DNA from: Cytophagaceae bacterium
Lineage (GTDB): Bacteria > Bacteroidota > Bacteroidia > Cytophagales > Spirosomataceae
Assembly (NCBI GenBank): GCA_017984215.1
Contig: JAGOAA010000003.1
Coordinates: 62,001 to 126,000 of the forward strand
DNA length: 64,000 nt
Reading direction: 5' to 3'
A program made the translations under genes and the position numbers. A model generated the notes under the pieces. The model did no database searches and was not told the origin of the DNA. It saw only the letters and a program-made list of their open reading frames with translations. Position 1 is the stretch's first letter, and each line of letters starts with the position of its first letter. Below are positions 53,734 to 63,277 of the stretch, piece after piece.

Positions 53734-54108
53734 ATGAAATACCTTCTTTTTGTCCTCAGCGTCTTTTTAATAACGGCTTGTACGCATCAGCCTGATTTAA
53801 CAGGTTTTGACGCGGAAGCGTTTAAGCAGGATCATGGTGGCTGCAACGGGCAGCGCGGTAAGGAAATCGCATGGCTCAAAGCACACAAGATGGAATTGCG
53901 CGGGACAACTTCGAATAACATGGAGGATATACTCGGCAAACCCGATATCCAGCAGTTGGCAGATCGCAATCAAGAATACTACATTTATTTCCTGGAGCCA
54001 GGGCCACATTGCAATCAAAAAGCCTCTCAAGCGAAATCCATTGCTTTTCGTTTCAGTGCCATGGGCATCGCCACCGAAATCACCTTTCAAGACGGCATAC
54101 CCCTATAA
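53734..54108 (+). CDS. Small lipoprotein of unknown function
   Basis: 124 residues. The N-terminus MKYLLFVLSVFLITAC has a lipobox with Cys16, so it is a probable lipoprotein. The mature part contains two Cys (in GGCNGQRG and GPHCNQ), likely disulphide-bonded, and DILGKPDIQQLADRNQEYYIYFLEPGPHC, reminiscent of SmpA/BamE-like small domains in which a G-x-P-x-x turn precedes paired strands. This resemblance is weak. It stands alone, converging on rnr. Confidence 0.75.
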   Translation: MKYLLFVLSVFLITACTHQPDLTGFDAEAFKQDHGGCNGQRGKEIAWLKAHKMELRGTTSNNMEDILGKPDIQQLADRNQEYYIYFLEPGPHCNQKASQAKSIAFRFSAMGIATEITFQDGIPL

Positions 54109-54137
54109 AAAAAGCCCTCAATTTTCATCAAGGGCTT
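54105..54137 (-). terminator. Terminator of rnr
   Basis: AAGCCCT (54112-54118) pairs with AGGGCTT (54131-54137). Read on the minus strand the hairpin is followed by TTTTTTTAT, so it fits rnr best; on the plus strand it sits just at the lipoprotein gene stop. Confidence 0.75.
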
Positions 54138-54142
54138 CTTCA

Positions 54143-56389
54143 TTATCTTCTTCGTTTTCCTCTCGGAATGACTTTCGAACTTCTTGCGCCGCGCGGCATA
54201 TCGCGTTTGCGTGAGCGGTTATTTGCATACGCACCTGCACCACGCATCCCCACCATTTCTAAATCGATGGTTCTTTTGGCCAAATTGGTATCGCGCACTT
54301 TGACTTTCACCGCATCTCCAAACGTAAATACACGTCCGTTGGATTTACCCACAATCCGGTAATTGTCTTTATCTAAATCGTAAAAATCATCATTCAAGTC
54401 CACCATGCGTACTAATCCTTCGCATGAGGTATCGCCGATTTCCACAAATAGGCCGAATTCAGTTACACCGGTAATGATTCCATCAAAGATTTGTGGCTCA
54501 TGTAAACTCATGTATTCCACTTGCTTGTACTTGATCGATGCACGTTCCGCGTCCGAAGCTAATTTCTCGCGATCCGATGAATGCTTACATTGGATTTCCA
54601 AGGGCGCGCGTTCCGGAGAAGCACCTCCATCTAAATAATGTTGCAATAAACGGTGTGTCATCACATCCGGATACCGACGAATCGGGCTCGTGAAGTGCGA
54701 ATAGAATGGAAATGCCAAACCAAAGTGGCCAATGGCATCTGTACTGTAACGTGCTTTGGACATGGTCCGTACAGCTAAACTCTGCAATACATGTTCCTCG
54801 CCTTTGCCTTCGATGGATTCCATTAGGGCATTGAACGATTTACTTACGTGCTTCGGTTCTGTCGTTACTTGGTAGCCAAATTTCTTCGCAAATGTTGAGA
54901 ATACCTGCAATTTCTCTGGATCCGGTGCTTCGTGCACCCGGTAAACCATCGTGTTGCGCGGATCTGTTTTCTTCAGTTCATGCACATAGGTGGCCACACG
55001 TTTGTTGGCCAATAACATATACTCTTCAATCAACTTGTGCGCATCTTTTCGCACGCGGGGATGAACGGCGATCGGCTTGCCATCTTCATCTAATTCAAAA
55101 CGCACCTCGGCCGTTTCAAAATTGACAGAACCATGGGCAAAACGCGCATCACGTAATTTATGTGCCAGTTGATTTAATGACTTGATTACAGGCTCCAATG
55201 GATCTGTTACCTCCCCTGTATGTTCGATTAACTCTTGCGCTTGTTCATAGGCAAATCGACGATCAGAATGGATGACCGTTCTACCAAACCATTCTTTGAC
55301 AATGACACCATTCGGGTCAAATTCAAACACGGCTGAAAACGTTAATTTATCTTCATTTGGTCGCAATGAACACAATCCATTGGAAAGTTTTTCCGGCAAC
55401 ATCGGCACCACGCGGTCTACTAAATAGACAGATGTCGCACGCCTGTATGCCTCTAGATCCAATAAACTGCCGGGTTTCACATAATGGGAAACGTCGGCGA
55501 TATGAACACCAATCTCTAGGTTGCCATTTTTCAAGACTTCATAGCTCAACGCATCATCGAAATCTTTGGCATCAATGGGGTCAATCGTGAAACTCAAGAC
55601 CTTCCGCATGTCGCGGCGTTTCTTAATTTCTTCTTTGGGAATTGTGGGATTGATCGAAGCAGCCATGTTTTCCACTTCCGCAGGGAATTCATATGGTAAG
55701 CCAAACTCCGCTAAAATCGAGTGCATTTCTGTCTCGTTTTCGCCTGCTTTTCCTAAAACTTTAATCACCCGACCTTCGGCTTTTTTGCCGGGGCTACCCC
55801 AACGGGTTACTTCGACAATCACTTTATCCAAGTGATTTGCCCCCATCACTTCTGTACGAGGAACGTAAATGTCTTCGTAAATTTTCTTTGAATCGGGAAT
55901 CAAAAAGGCGTAGTGTGGCGTCACTTGAATCACACCTACCACATCGCTCGAACCGCGTTCGATGACCTCAATTACCTCTCCTTCCGGGCGGTCGTTCTTC
56001 TTCTTCTCAGAAGGTTTACGCGCTTGAACGCGAACTCGGTCACCATCTTTGGCATTATTTAAGTCGGCAGTTGCCACCCAAATATCCTTTCCTTCTCCTT
56101 CTACAACGATAAATGCAAAACGCGAATTGACATGGTCCACACGACCTTCCACCACAAATGACTCGTTGTCAAAGCGAAAATTACCATCTTCTTGGCGGAT
56201 TAATCGGCCTTCCGAAGCTAAGCGATTTAATACATCGCCGTAAATTTCTTTAGTTTTGCGATCGCGGATGGCGAACGCTTTATGAATTTGATTTAACGAA
56301 TAAGAACGGTAATCGTTTAATTCGAAAAAATCTATTACTTCTTGTAGGAGTCCTTGAAAAAACTTCTCCTCTTTTGGGTTCCTTCCCAT
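54143..56389 (-). CDS. rnr: Ribonuclease R
   Basis: 748 residues. Order: N-terminal winged-helix-like region (1-70), two OB/cold-shock domains (about 70-240), the RNB catalytic domain with the four-Asp active site in TIDPIDAKDFDDALS near 275, HSHFTSPIRRYPDVMTHRLL near 560, a C-terminal S1 domain (IFDGIITGVTEFGLFVEIG) near 640, and a very basic tail (RSRKRDMPRGARSS). It is a 3'-5' exoribonuclease that degrades structured RNA, including mRNA with hairpins such as those described here. Confidence 0.97.
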   Translation of the reverse strand: MGRNPKEEKFFQGLLQEVIDFFELNDYRSYSLNQIHKAFAIRDRKTKEIYGDVLNRLASEGRLIRQEDGNFRFDNESFVVEGRVDHVNSRFAFIVVEGEGKDIWVATADLNNAKDGDRVRVQARKPSEKKKNDRPEGEVIEVIERGSSDVVGVIQVTPHYAFLIPDSKKIYEDIYVPRTEVMGANHLDKVIVEVTRWGSPGKKAEGRVIKVLGKAGENETEMHSILAEFGLPYEFPAEVENMAASINPTIPKEEIKKRRDMRKVLSFTIDPIDAKDFDDALSYEVLKNGNLEIGVHIADVSHYVKPGSLLDLEAYRRATSVYLVDRVVPMLPEKLSNGLCSLRPNEDKLTFSAVFEFDPNGVIVKEWFGRTVIHSDRRFAYEQAQELIEHTGEVTDPLEPVIKSLNQLAHKLRDARFAHGSVNFETAEVRFELDEDGKPIAVHPRVRKDAHKLIEEYMLLANKRVATYVHELKKTDPRNTMVYRVHEAPDPEKLQVFSTFAKKFGYQVTTEPKHVSKSFNALMESIEGKGEEHVLQSLAVRTMSKARYSTDAIGHFGLAFPFYSHFTSPIRRYPDVMTHRLLQHYLDGGASPERAPLEIQCKHSSDREKLASDAERASIKYKQVEYMSLHEPQIFDGIITGVTEFGLFVEIGDTSCEGLVRMVDLNDDFYDLDKDNYRIVGKSNGRVFTFGDAVKVKVRDTNLAKRTIDLEMVGMRGAGAYANNRSRKRDMPRGARSSKVIPRGKRRR

Positions 56390-56456
56390 AATTATTTTCT
56401 ATTAGCCTGCAAGGTACATAACCTTCACAGCGTTTCAAATCTTAAAACCTTATTTG

Positions 56457-56464
56457 TATCTTTG
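56457..56464 (+). promoter_or_regulatory. -7 box TATCTTTG abutting the M28 start
   Basis: TATCTTTG fits TAnnTTTG exactly and ends only 4 bases before ATG 56469; TTTC at 56433-56436 could be a weak -33 element. If active, transcription would start at or just before the ATG, giving a leaderless or nearly leaderless mRNA. Confidence 0.5.
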
Positions 56465-56468
56465 CGGG

Positions 56469-57470
56469 ATGAATCGCTCCCGCATTGCGCTATTATTATT
56501 GGTACTCCTAATTCTTTCGGGAGTGTATTATGGATACCAATCTTTCCAAACAGGTACTGAAGAAACTACATCGGCTCCTAATTTAGTTCCAAGCCCGGAC
56601 TTTGCGGCGGATTCTGCCTATGCATTTATTGCCAAACAAGTTGCTTTTGGCCCGCGTGTGCCAAATTCGCCCGCTCAAAAAGCCTGTGGGGATTGGATCG
56701 TAGCTAAGATGAAATCTTATGGTTTACAAGTTTCTACGCAGCCTTTTGAAGCCAATCGCTACGATGGGAAAAAGCTACAAGGCCTCAATATTATTGCATC
56801 CTTTAACCCAGCTGCAACAAAACGTATATTGATTGCCGCGCACTGGGATGCTCGATCGATAGCGGATAAAGATTCGGTCCGTAAAAATGAGCCGATTGAC
56901 GCTGCGAATGACGGTGCATCGGGCGTAGGGGTCATGATTGAGTTAGCGCGTGTATTATCGCAGACCAAAGATAAACCTGCCGTTGGTGTTGATTTTGTAT
57001 TTTTTGATTTAGAAGATCACGGCGAACCGCATGACATGGAGGCGGGGAATCCGTTAAGTTGGGCCCTAGGCTCCCAATATTGGGCCGCACATTTGATGCC
57101 AGAGAATTATCGCCCGTACTACGGAATTTTATTGGATATGGTGGGTGCCAAAGGAGCCGTATTCCCGCACGAAGGTTCTTCGATGCAATACGCGCCAGGT
57201 TTAGTGCGTTCCATCTGGGCAACAGCCGCCGATTTAGGTTATGGGGCTCAGTTTATGGATGCGGATGCATTCGGAATTTCAGATGACCATACGGCTGTGA
57301 ATGAAATTGCTAAAATTCAGATGATTGACATCATCGATTTGCGTCCTGTGAATGGCGGATTTGATTTTGGATCCTACCACCACACCCATCAAGATAATTT
57401 ATCGAACATCGACAAATCCACGTTGAAAGCCGTGGGCCAAACCCTTTTACAAGTTTTATACCGAGAATAA
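56469..57470 (+). CDS. M28 family protein, glutaminyl-peptide cyclotransferase-like
   Basis: 333 residues from ATG 56469; an N-terminal hydrophobic segment (5-24) serves as signal or anchor. Zinc-peptidase fold with [13 protein letters not shown] near 121, [17 protein letters not shown] near 142, [10 protein letters not shown] near 180, [19 protein letters not shown] near 275 and [13 protein letters not shown] near 307. The DDHxxx and late HTxxD arrangement is that of glutaminyl cyclases rather than aminopeptidases. It would convert N-terminal Gln of exported proteins to pyroglutamate. Its stop overlaps gcvT by one base (TAATG). Confidence 0.85.
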   Translation: MNRSRIALLLLVLLILSGVYYGYQSFQTGTEETTSAPNLVPSPDFAADSAYAFIAKQVAFGPRVPNSPAQKACGDWIVAKMKSYGLQVSTQPFEANRYDGKKLQGLNIIASFNPAATKRILIAAHWDARSIADKDSVRKNEPIDAANDGASGVGVMIELARVLSQTKDKPAVGVDFVFFDLEDHGEPHDMEAGNPLSWALGSQYWAAHLMPENYRPYYGILLDMVGAKGAVFPHEGSSMQYAPGLVRSIWATAADLGYGAQFMDADAFGISDDHTAVNEIAKIQMIDIIDLRPVNGGFDFGSYHHTHQDNLSNIDKSTLKAVGQTLLQVLYRE

Positions 57471-58549
57471 TGGAAGAATTATTGCAAGTACATTTGAATG
57501 ATACGCACGTAGCTTTAGGTGCGAAAATGGTTCCTTTCGCGGGATATAACATGCCTGTGCTTTACACAAACTTGATCGAAGAGCACAATTGTGTGCGGAA
57601 CGGTGTGGGTGTTTTCGATGTGAGTCACATGGGTGAATTCTTCTTAAAAGGGGAGAAGGCCTTGGATTTAATTCAATATGTTACATCGAATGATGCCGCT
57701 AAATTAGTGGATGGCAAAGTTCAATATTCGTGTTTACCAAACGCAACGGGCGGTATTGTGGATGATTTATTAGTCTACAAAATTCGCGATAACGAATATT
57801 TATTGGTTGTGAATGCGTCCAACATCGACAAGGACTGGAACTGGATTTCTTCACACAATACTTTCGGGGTTGAGATGACGAATGCAAGTGCAGCGTATTC
57901 GTTGTTTGCCGTTCAAGGACCTAAGGCAGCGGGTGTTTTACAAACATTAACGGCAGTTGATTTGTCGGCAATGCCCTATTATACCTTCAAAATCGGCTCT
58001 ATGGCAGGCTTTGACGATGTAATTATTTCGAATACAGGTTATACGGGAGCTGGTGGATTTGAGATTTACGTGAAGAATGAAAATGCATTGGCGATGTGGA
58101 ATGCCATTTTTGCGGCGGGAGCTTCGGAAGGCATCCAGCCGATCGGTTTGGGAGCGCGCGATACATTACGTACCGAAAAAGGGTATTGTTTATATGGACA
58201 TGACATCGATGATACGACTTCGCCCATTGAGGCAGGTTTAGGTTGGATCACATCCTTCAATAAAGATTTCATTATGAAAGACCACCATGCCGCGATCAAA
58301 GCTGCAGGTCCTTCGAAAAAATTAGTAGGCTTTGAGATGATTGATCGTGGGATTCCACGCCAACATTATCCCATTTTAAATGCTGCGGGTGAGGTGATCG
58401 GAGAGGTTACTTCGGGTACCCAATCGCCGACACTTTCAAAAGGTATTGGGATGGGTTATGTGTCTACAGCACATGCAGGTTCTGAGATTTTTATTTCCAT
58501 TCGCGAGAAGGCAGTAAAAGCGGAAATCGTAAAAATGCCATTTCTATAA
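57470..58549 (+). CDS. gcvT: Glycine cleavage system aminomethyltransferase (T protein)
   Basis: 359 residues, normal length. T-protein transfers the methylene group from the H-protein lipoyl arm to tetrahydrofolate. [20 protein letters not shown] at the N-terminus, [16 protein letters not shown] near 48, [15 protein letters not shown] near 185 and [21 protein letters not shown] near 225 all match. Coupled to the M28 gene by TAATG and followed after one base by comB. gcvH and gcvP are elsewhere. Confidence 0.97.
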   Translation: MEELLQVHLNDTHVALGAKMVPFAGYNMPVLYTNLIEEHNCVRNGVGVFDVSHMGEFFLKGEKALDLIQYVTSNDAAKLVDGKVQYSCLPNATGGIVDDLLVYKIRDNEYLLVVNASNIDKDWNWISSHNTFGVEMTNASAAYSLFAVQGPKAAGVLQTLTAVDLSAMPYYTFKIGSMAGFDDVIISNTGYTGAGGFEIYVKNENALAMWNAIFAAGASEGIQPIGLGARDTLRTEKGYCLYGHDIDDTTSPIEAGLGWITSFNKDFIMKDHHAAIKAAGPSKKLVGFEMIDRGIPRQHYPILNAAGEVIGEVTSGTQSPTLSKGIGMGYVSTAHAGSEIFISIREKAVKAEIVKMPFL

Positions 58550-58550
58550 C

Positions 58551-59252
58551 ATGCAGAAAATAGACGTTTGTTTATCGCCTGATTTAATTCACCTCTATGA
58601 CTTAGCTGGGAAAGCGGTCGTGGTTGTGGATATTTTTCGTGCCACATCGTGTATGGTTACTGCTTTCGCGCACGGTGCTGTCGAAATTATTCCTGTAGAA
58701 GATGTGGACGTTTGCGCGAGTCATCGGGAACAAGGCTATTTGATTTCAGCAGAACGCAATGGCGTGACTCCAGCGGGTTTTGATTTTGATAATTCGCCTT
58801 TTTCCTATCAGGTAGATCGCGTTAAAGGAGCTAAAATATGTGTCACCACCACGAATGGGACGGTTGCCTTACGCCGGTCGGTTCAGGCAGCTCAGGTATA
58901 TGTGGGGGCATTTTTAAATATTTCTTCCGTTGTTCGAGCACTAAAAACTTGGTCGGGAGATGCCATCGTCGTTTGCGCGGGTTGGAAAGGGAAGCCCAAC
59001 TTAGAAGATACTTTATTCGCTGGTGCGGTTATTGATGAATTGGTAGGCCAATATACAGTCGCAGATGACGCGGCTTTGATGGCTTGGAAACAATACAATT
59101 TAGCTTCAAGTGATTTGATTACAGCTGTGAAGCATTCATCCCACGTCAATCGTTTATTGGGTTTAGGGATCGAAAAAGATATTACTTTTTGCTTAGAGCG
59201 GGATCGTTATTACGTGTTGCCGCACCTGCAAGGAGATAAATTAGTATTATGA
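58551..59252 (+). CDS. comB: 2-phosphosulfolactate phosphatase family protein
   Basis: 233 residues of the ComB family, known from archaeal coenzyme M synthesis, where it dephosphorylates 2-phosphosulfolactate. AVVVVDIFRATSCMVTAFAHGA near 24, ICVTTTNGTVALRRS near 102 and DAIVVCAGWKGKPNLEDTLFAGAV near 147 are typical. Bacteria with comB lack coenzyme M in most cases, so another sulfonate or phospho-acid is the likely substrate. Its stop overlaps thrC by ATGA, one base after gcvT, so gcvT-comB-thrC form an operon. Confidence 0.9.
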   Translation: MQKIDVCLSPDLIHLYDLAGKAVVVVDIFRATSCMVTAFAHGAVEIIPVEDVDVCASHREQGYLISAERNGVTPAGFDFDNSPFSYQVDRVKGAKICVTTTNGTVALRRSVQAAQVYVGAFLNISSVVRALKTWSGDAIVVCAGWKGKPNLEDTLFAGAVIDELVGQYTVADDAALMAWKQYNLASSDLITAVKHSSHVNRLLGLGIEKDITFCLERDRYYVLPHLQGDKLVL

Positions 59253-60553
59253 AATTATATAGCACCCAACACGAAAGTGCCGATGTAGATTTGCAGGAGG
59301 CGATTTTTAGAGGTTTGCCACCGGATAACGGTCTGTACATGCCCTATGAAATCCCAGCCATGCCGGCATCTTTTTTCGAATCCATTCACACGCTTTCTTT
59401 GCCTGAAATTGCGAAGGCCGTGTGCAAAAATCTCTTGGGAGATGATTTGACGGATTCAGAAATTGATGGCATCATTGATTCTTCGATGACCTTTGATGCA
59501 CCTGTGGTTTCATTGGAGGAAAATGTGGGTGTGTTGGAATTGTTCCATGGTCCATCCATGGCATTTAAAGATTTTGGTGCGCGTTTTATGGCGGCCATCA
59601 TGTCGCATTATTTGGTGAAGGCCAAACGTGAAATCCGTATTTTAGTTGCCACCTCAGGCGATACGGGTGGTGCGGTTGCGCAAGGGTTTTACAATACCCC
59701 TGGGATTTCGGTCACAATTTTGTATCCAACAGGCAAGGTTTCCGATATCCAGGAAAAGCAATTGACGACCTTAGGGGGCAATGTGACGGCTTTGGAGATT
59801 GATGGAACCTTTGATGATTGCCAACGATTAGTGAAGCAAGCCTTTTTGGATGAAGAATTACGTGCAGCGTTTAATTTAGCCTCTGCGAATTCCATCAACA
59901 TTGCGCGTCTGATCCCGCAATCCTTTTATTATTTCGCAGCCTATGCGGCATTGCGCAAGCAAGGTGTTACAAAGCCTGTGGTATTCAGTGTTCCGTCCGG
60001 GAACTTTGGGAATTTAAGTGCAGGATTAATGGCTTACCAAATGGGCTTACCTATTCAGGCTTTCGTTGCGGCCTGCAATGCAAATCATCCGGTACCCGAT
60101 TATTTGGCAAGTGGAAATTACAATCCCAAGCCATCTGTTGAAACCATTTCCAATGCCATGGATGTAGGTGCTCCATCCAATTTTATTCGGATGCGTTTAC
60201 TGGCCGGCGATGCGATTGAGCAGGTGCGTAAAATTGTCAAGGGTTACGATACAAGCGACGAAAAGACCAAGGAAATTATGTTGGACGTTTACCAACGTAC
60301 TGGCTATGTGATGTGTCCGCATACGGCAGTTGCCTATGACGGCTTGACTCAATATGCATTGGATAATCCAGGGGATTATTATGGTGTATTGTTATCAACG
60401 GCGCATTATGCGAAATTCTTGCCTACGGTGGAGTCAACGTTGGGAACGAAAGTAGAGGTTCCGGCGCGTTTGGCAGAGCTATTGGACAAACAAAAAAAGT
60501 CGACCCCCATGGGAACCGACTTTGAAGGATTCAAAAAGTATTTGTTGTTATAA
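59249..60553 (+). CDS. thrC: Threonine synthase
   Basis: 434 residues of the E. coli-like class. N-terminal MKLYSTQHESADVDLQEAIFRGL, LFHGPSMAFKDFGARFM with PLP lysine K107, ATSGDTGGAVAQGF near 134, LYPTGKVSDIQEKQLTTLGG near 162 and NLASANSINIARLIPQSFYY near 210. It makes threonine from phosphohomoserine. The motifs are those of true threonine synthase, not of the related cysteate synthase. Overlaps comB by 4 bases; ends 6 bases into the convergent DoxX gene. Confidence 0.96.
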   Translation: MKLYSTQHESADVDLQEAIFRGLPPDNGLYMPYEIPAMPASFFESIHTLSLPEIAKAVCKNLLGDDLTDSEIDGIIDSSMTFDAPVVSLEENVGVLELFHGPSMAFKDFGARFMAAIMSHYLVKAKREIRILVATSGDTGGAVAQGFYNTPGISVTILYPTGKVSDIQEKQLTTLGGNVTALEIDGTFDDCQRLVKQAFLDEELRAAFNLASANSINIARLIPQSFYYFAAYAALRKQGVTKPVVFSVPSGNFGNLSAGLMAYQMGLPIQAFVAACNANHPVPDYLASGNYNPKPSVETISNAMDVGAPSNFIRMRLLAGDAIEQVRKIVKGYDTSDEKTKEIMLDVYQRTGYVMCPHTAVAYDGLTQYALDNPGDYYGVLLSTAHYAKFLPTVESTLGTKVEVPARLAELLDKQKKSTPMGTDFEGFKKYLLL

Positions 60554-60910
60554 GAGTGCCTTGAATTTATCTTGATCGATAAATGCTTGTGCTAACACTA
60601 ATAATACAACAACGGCTCCAACGCCTACTCCTCCAGCAATGTAGATTTCAAATAATAGAATATTCACAGCGATAGGTCCTAAGATTAGGACTGCTTTCGC
60701 GCGGTGTGCAGGGAATAAAATCAATAGCCCCCCGATTACCTCCAATACTTTGATGACCGTCATGTAGCCTGACCCACCGAACAAGACCATGAAGTCGAGT
60801 TGTTTTCCTGTTAAAGCCGGGTCTGGTACAAAATGAAAGAAAAAGTTCAATCCGCCGAATAGAAATAAGAAGGCGAGCAATGCTGCGGGTACGTGTTTAA
60901 GTAGTTTCAT
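60548..60910 (-). CDS. DoxX-like small membrane protein
   Basis: 120 residues with four TM segments (about 5-25, 42-66, 70-90, 93-112). FLFLFGGLNFFFHF at the start and MTVIKVLEVIGGLLILFP near 53 fit the DoxX family of small membrane proteins. Members take part in thiosulfate oxidation or redox stress, but most have no known role. Monocistronic; convergent with thrC. Confidence 0.82.
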   Translation of the reverse strand: MKLLKHVPAALLAFLFLFGGLNFFFHFVPDPALTGKQLDFMVLFGGSGYMTVIKVLEVIGGLLILFPAHRAKAVLILGPIAVNILLFEIYIAGGVGVGAVVVLLVLAQAFIDQDKFKALL

Positions 60911-60969
60911 GTGTTTGAGTTTTTTGGTTTAATTTTTCGAAATAAGGATAATCTTTTTAGAATTCCAAG

Positions 60970-62535
60970 TTATTGGATGCTTCCCAAATATTCTGTTTCG
61001 CTCTTACCATTAGCCTGTTGCGTAAAAAGCCAAAGGTTTTTTTGGTTCATGTTCGTTAGTTGGAGCGAGTTAATGTGTACAACGCGTGGTTTATTTTCCT
61101 GATCTCTTACGAATGCAATGAGAAGTGTCGAATCCGGATGAGTTGTGGATTGAATGGCCAACCAGCGCTGATCTTCTTTGGATTTTTTTTCGGGAATTGC
61201 GTTCATTTGCAAGCTAATTTGGCCGGTTCTGTTTTCGATGGAATAGGCTTTAAGTGCTTTGTATTCTACCGGAATTGCTAGGTTGCATGGGAGCAAGTCT
61301 GACGAATCAACCTTGAAATAATTGGCGTGCATCAGCGCACTAATTTGATTGGAGGCGGCCGGATAACTTAATAGGCTTGCGTGCTGGTGGGCATTCGTCA
61401 AGTCGGCGCGAAGTCGATTGTGAAAAGCATCTTGGCCTTTGGTAAAATAGTAATAGGACCCCGTGAAATATAGGCAAACTGTCAACCCAATGAGCTTACG
61501 GCGGACGCTTGATTTATTAAATAGCGGTATACCCAATAGATATGTGCCTATCAGGGCAAAACTTGCATAGCTATGAAAACGTTCAGATAAAATGAGGGTG
61601 GAAATGGTAGTGCCTTGACTTCGACCAACGCAAATCATTGTCCCCGTTGCTAATACGTGTAGCCAAAGGATGATGGGCATTTCCAAATGCTTGTTTTTTC
61701 GGACAAAAATGATGCTAAGCACGAATAATAGAACTCCTAAGAGCGTATTTATTTGGATTTTGAAACTGTCGGAAATGGGCCATGCCGCATTCCCTAGAAA
61801 AGTCAATAGAGCAATGGGTGCTTGAAAAAGGATATTTAAAATCGAATTAGATTCTCCAGGTTGGGGATGTTGCGCAAGGAAATATGCAAAAATACCTAAG
61901 CCCAGGACAGCCATAACAGACATAATCTTTCTTAACGGATGTTTCGTTAGCAACATATACACGGCCAAAATGGGCAACATCGCCCAGCCTTCTGTGGAAA
62001 CGAGGGGATAAAATGCTACGGCTAATAGTAGTGCCTTGGTGTGTTTTCGAGTAGCGGTTGCGTAAGCGATAAAGGTTAAAAATAGCAATGAACCGGAATG
62101 CTGTAATACTCCAATTAATTGGTAATTATCAATACTCGCGGAAGGGGCAAAAAGGATACACATGATTCCCGCAAAATGCCAGATTCCATGAAGTTGATTT
62201 TTGAGATACTTGAAGAATAGAAAACTGATTCCTCCCAATAAAACCAAATTCGCAGCGACTATGGTGTATTTAATCTGAAGGCTTCCGAACACCCAGTAGC
62301 TAAACAAGGCAAATACTTTTCCGAAAAATAGGAGATGTATTTGATTGTGTGGTTTGAAAAGAAAGGCAAGCATTTGGGTCCAAGAGTCCTTGTGCGCGTG
62401 TTCAATCAATTCAAAAAATAGAAAATCATCACCCCAGGATGGGAAATTGACGATTGTCTGATTCAATAAATAGAAATGTAAAACAATGGGAATTGCAGCG
62501 AAACAAAGGAATAAATTGATCCTCGATCGATTCAT
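60970..62535 (-). CDS. Polytopic membrane protein, GT-C glycosyltransferase-like
   Basis: 521 residues with 9-11 hydrophobic segments and a soluble C-terminal ~130 residues. After the first helix, FPSWGDDFLFFELIEH (acidic pair near 36) matches the GT-C/DUF6056 pattern. HNQIHLLFFGKVFALFSYWVFG resembles the corresponding NEHRVVTLKLLALVNYYVFG of the protein at 3466. It is the last gene of a minus-strand operon with a GT2 and an epimerase, which suggests transfer of a lipid-linked sugar to a surface polymer. Substrate not known. Confidence 0.62.
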   Translation of the reverse strand: MNRSRINLFLCFAAIPIVLHFYLLNQTIVNFPSWGDDFLFFELIEHAHKDSWTQMLAFLFKPHNQIHLLFFGKVFALFSYWVFGSLQIKYTIVAANLVLLGGISFLFFKYLKNQLHGIWHFAGIMCILFAPSASIDNYQLIGVLQHSGSLLFLTFIAYATATRKHTKALLLAVAFYPLVSTEGWAMLPILAVYMLLTKHPLRKIMSVMAVLGLGIFAYFLAQHPQPGESNSILNILFQAPIALLTFLGNAAWPISDSFKIQINTLLGVLLFVLSIIFVRKNKHLEMPIILWLHVLATGTMICVGRSQGTTISTLILSERFHSYASFALIGTYLLGIPLFNKSSVRRKLIGLTVCLYFTGSYYYFTKGQDAFHNRLRADLTNAHQHASLLSYPAASNQISALMHANYFKVDSSDLLPCNLAIPVEYKALKAYSIENRTGQISLQMNAIPEKKSKEDQRWLAIQSTTHPDSTLLIAFVRDQENKPRVVHINSLQLTNMNQKNLWLFTQQANGKSETEYLGSIQ

Positions 62536-62536
62536 G

Positions 62537-63277
62537 TTAGGCCTCCCTTTTCAAATAATCATTACGCGATAAATACTTTTCGATAATGACATAGAGTAAG
62601 ATGAAAAGATAACGGCTACCCATTTCTTTAATCTTGAGATTCGATTCTCCAGCCTTCCGATTTCGCCATGAGTTTGGCAATACGCCATATGAAAATCCGC
62701 GAATGATCGCTTTCAGCGGCAGCTCAATGGTTAAGTTGAAATGTGCGGAAAGGAAGGGTTTTAAGCCTTGAATGGTTGTTTTTTTGTATAATTTGAACGC
62801 GTTCGTCGAGTCGTTATACGACATTCCAAGCAATAGTCGAATCAAAGTATTCGCAAAGCGATTAATCAAATATTTGTGTTTGGGATAATCATACGTTGCT
62901 CCGCCACGAATGAATCGCGAACCGAAAACGCAATCTAAATTTTCCGCAACCATTTTCCGGTAGAAGGCAACTAAATCCGCGGGATCATCCGACAAATCCG
63001 ACATCATGATGGCCACGCAATCGCCTTGAAAACGCTCTAATCCATAACGAATGGCATAGCCAAAACCGTTTGGACCATAATTTGTATGCACAACTAAGGT
63101 CGGGATGGTTTCTTGAATTGTTGTCAGTAAACCGAGTGTATTATCCTTTGAATTATCGTTGACTACGACGATTTCGTGGTCAATTTGTTCTTCCTGTAAT
63201 TTGGCATAAAGTGTCCGTAAGGTTTCCTCGATGGATCCTTCTTCATTATAGGCAGGTAGAACGATGCTTAATTTCAT
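62537..63277 (-). CDS. Family 2 glycosyltransferase (DPM1-like)
   Basis: 246 residues. GT-A fold as in polyprenyl-phosphate mannose/glucose transferases: LSIVLPAYNEEGSIEETL, VVVNDNSKDNT, AIMMSDLSDDPADLVAF (a variant of the DADLQ metal site), CVFGSRFIRGG and DSTNAFKLYKKTTI near 163. No C-terminal TM helices, so it is the DPM1-like soluble kind. It probably loads a sugar onto undecaprenyl phosphate for the GT-C-like protein encoded one base downstream. Start overlaps the epimerase stop by one base (TAATG). Confidence 0.9.
   Translation of the reverse strand: MKLSIVLPAYNEEGSIEETLRTLYAKLQEEQIDHEIVVVNDNSKDNTLGLLTTIQETIPTLVVHTNYGPNGFGYAIRYGLERFQGDCVAIMMSDLSDDPADLVAFYRKMVAENLDCVFGSRFIRGGATYDYPKHKYLINRFANTLIRLLLGMSYNDSTNAFKLYKKTTIQGLKPFLSAHFNLTIELPLKAIIRGFSYGVLPNSWRNRKAGESNLKIKEMGSRYLFILLYVIIEKYLSRNDYLKREA

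Noticed and set aside
58551-60553. Cysteate synthase as the identity of the gene after comB
   Set aside because: N-terminus and PLP-site motifs match E. coli-type threonine synthase closely.
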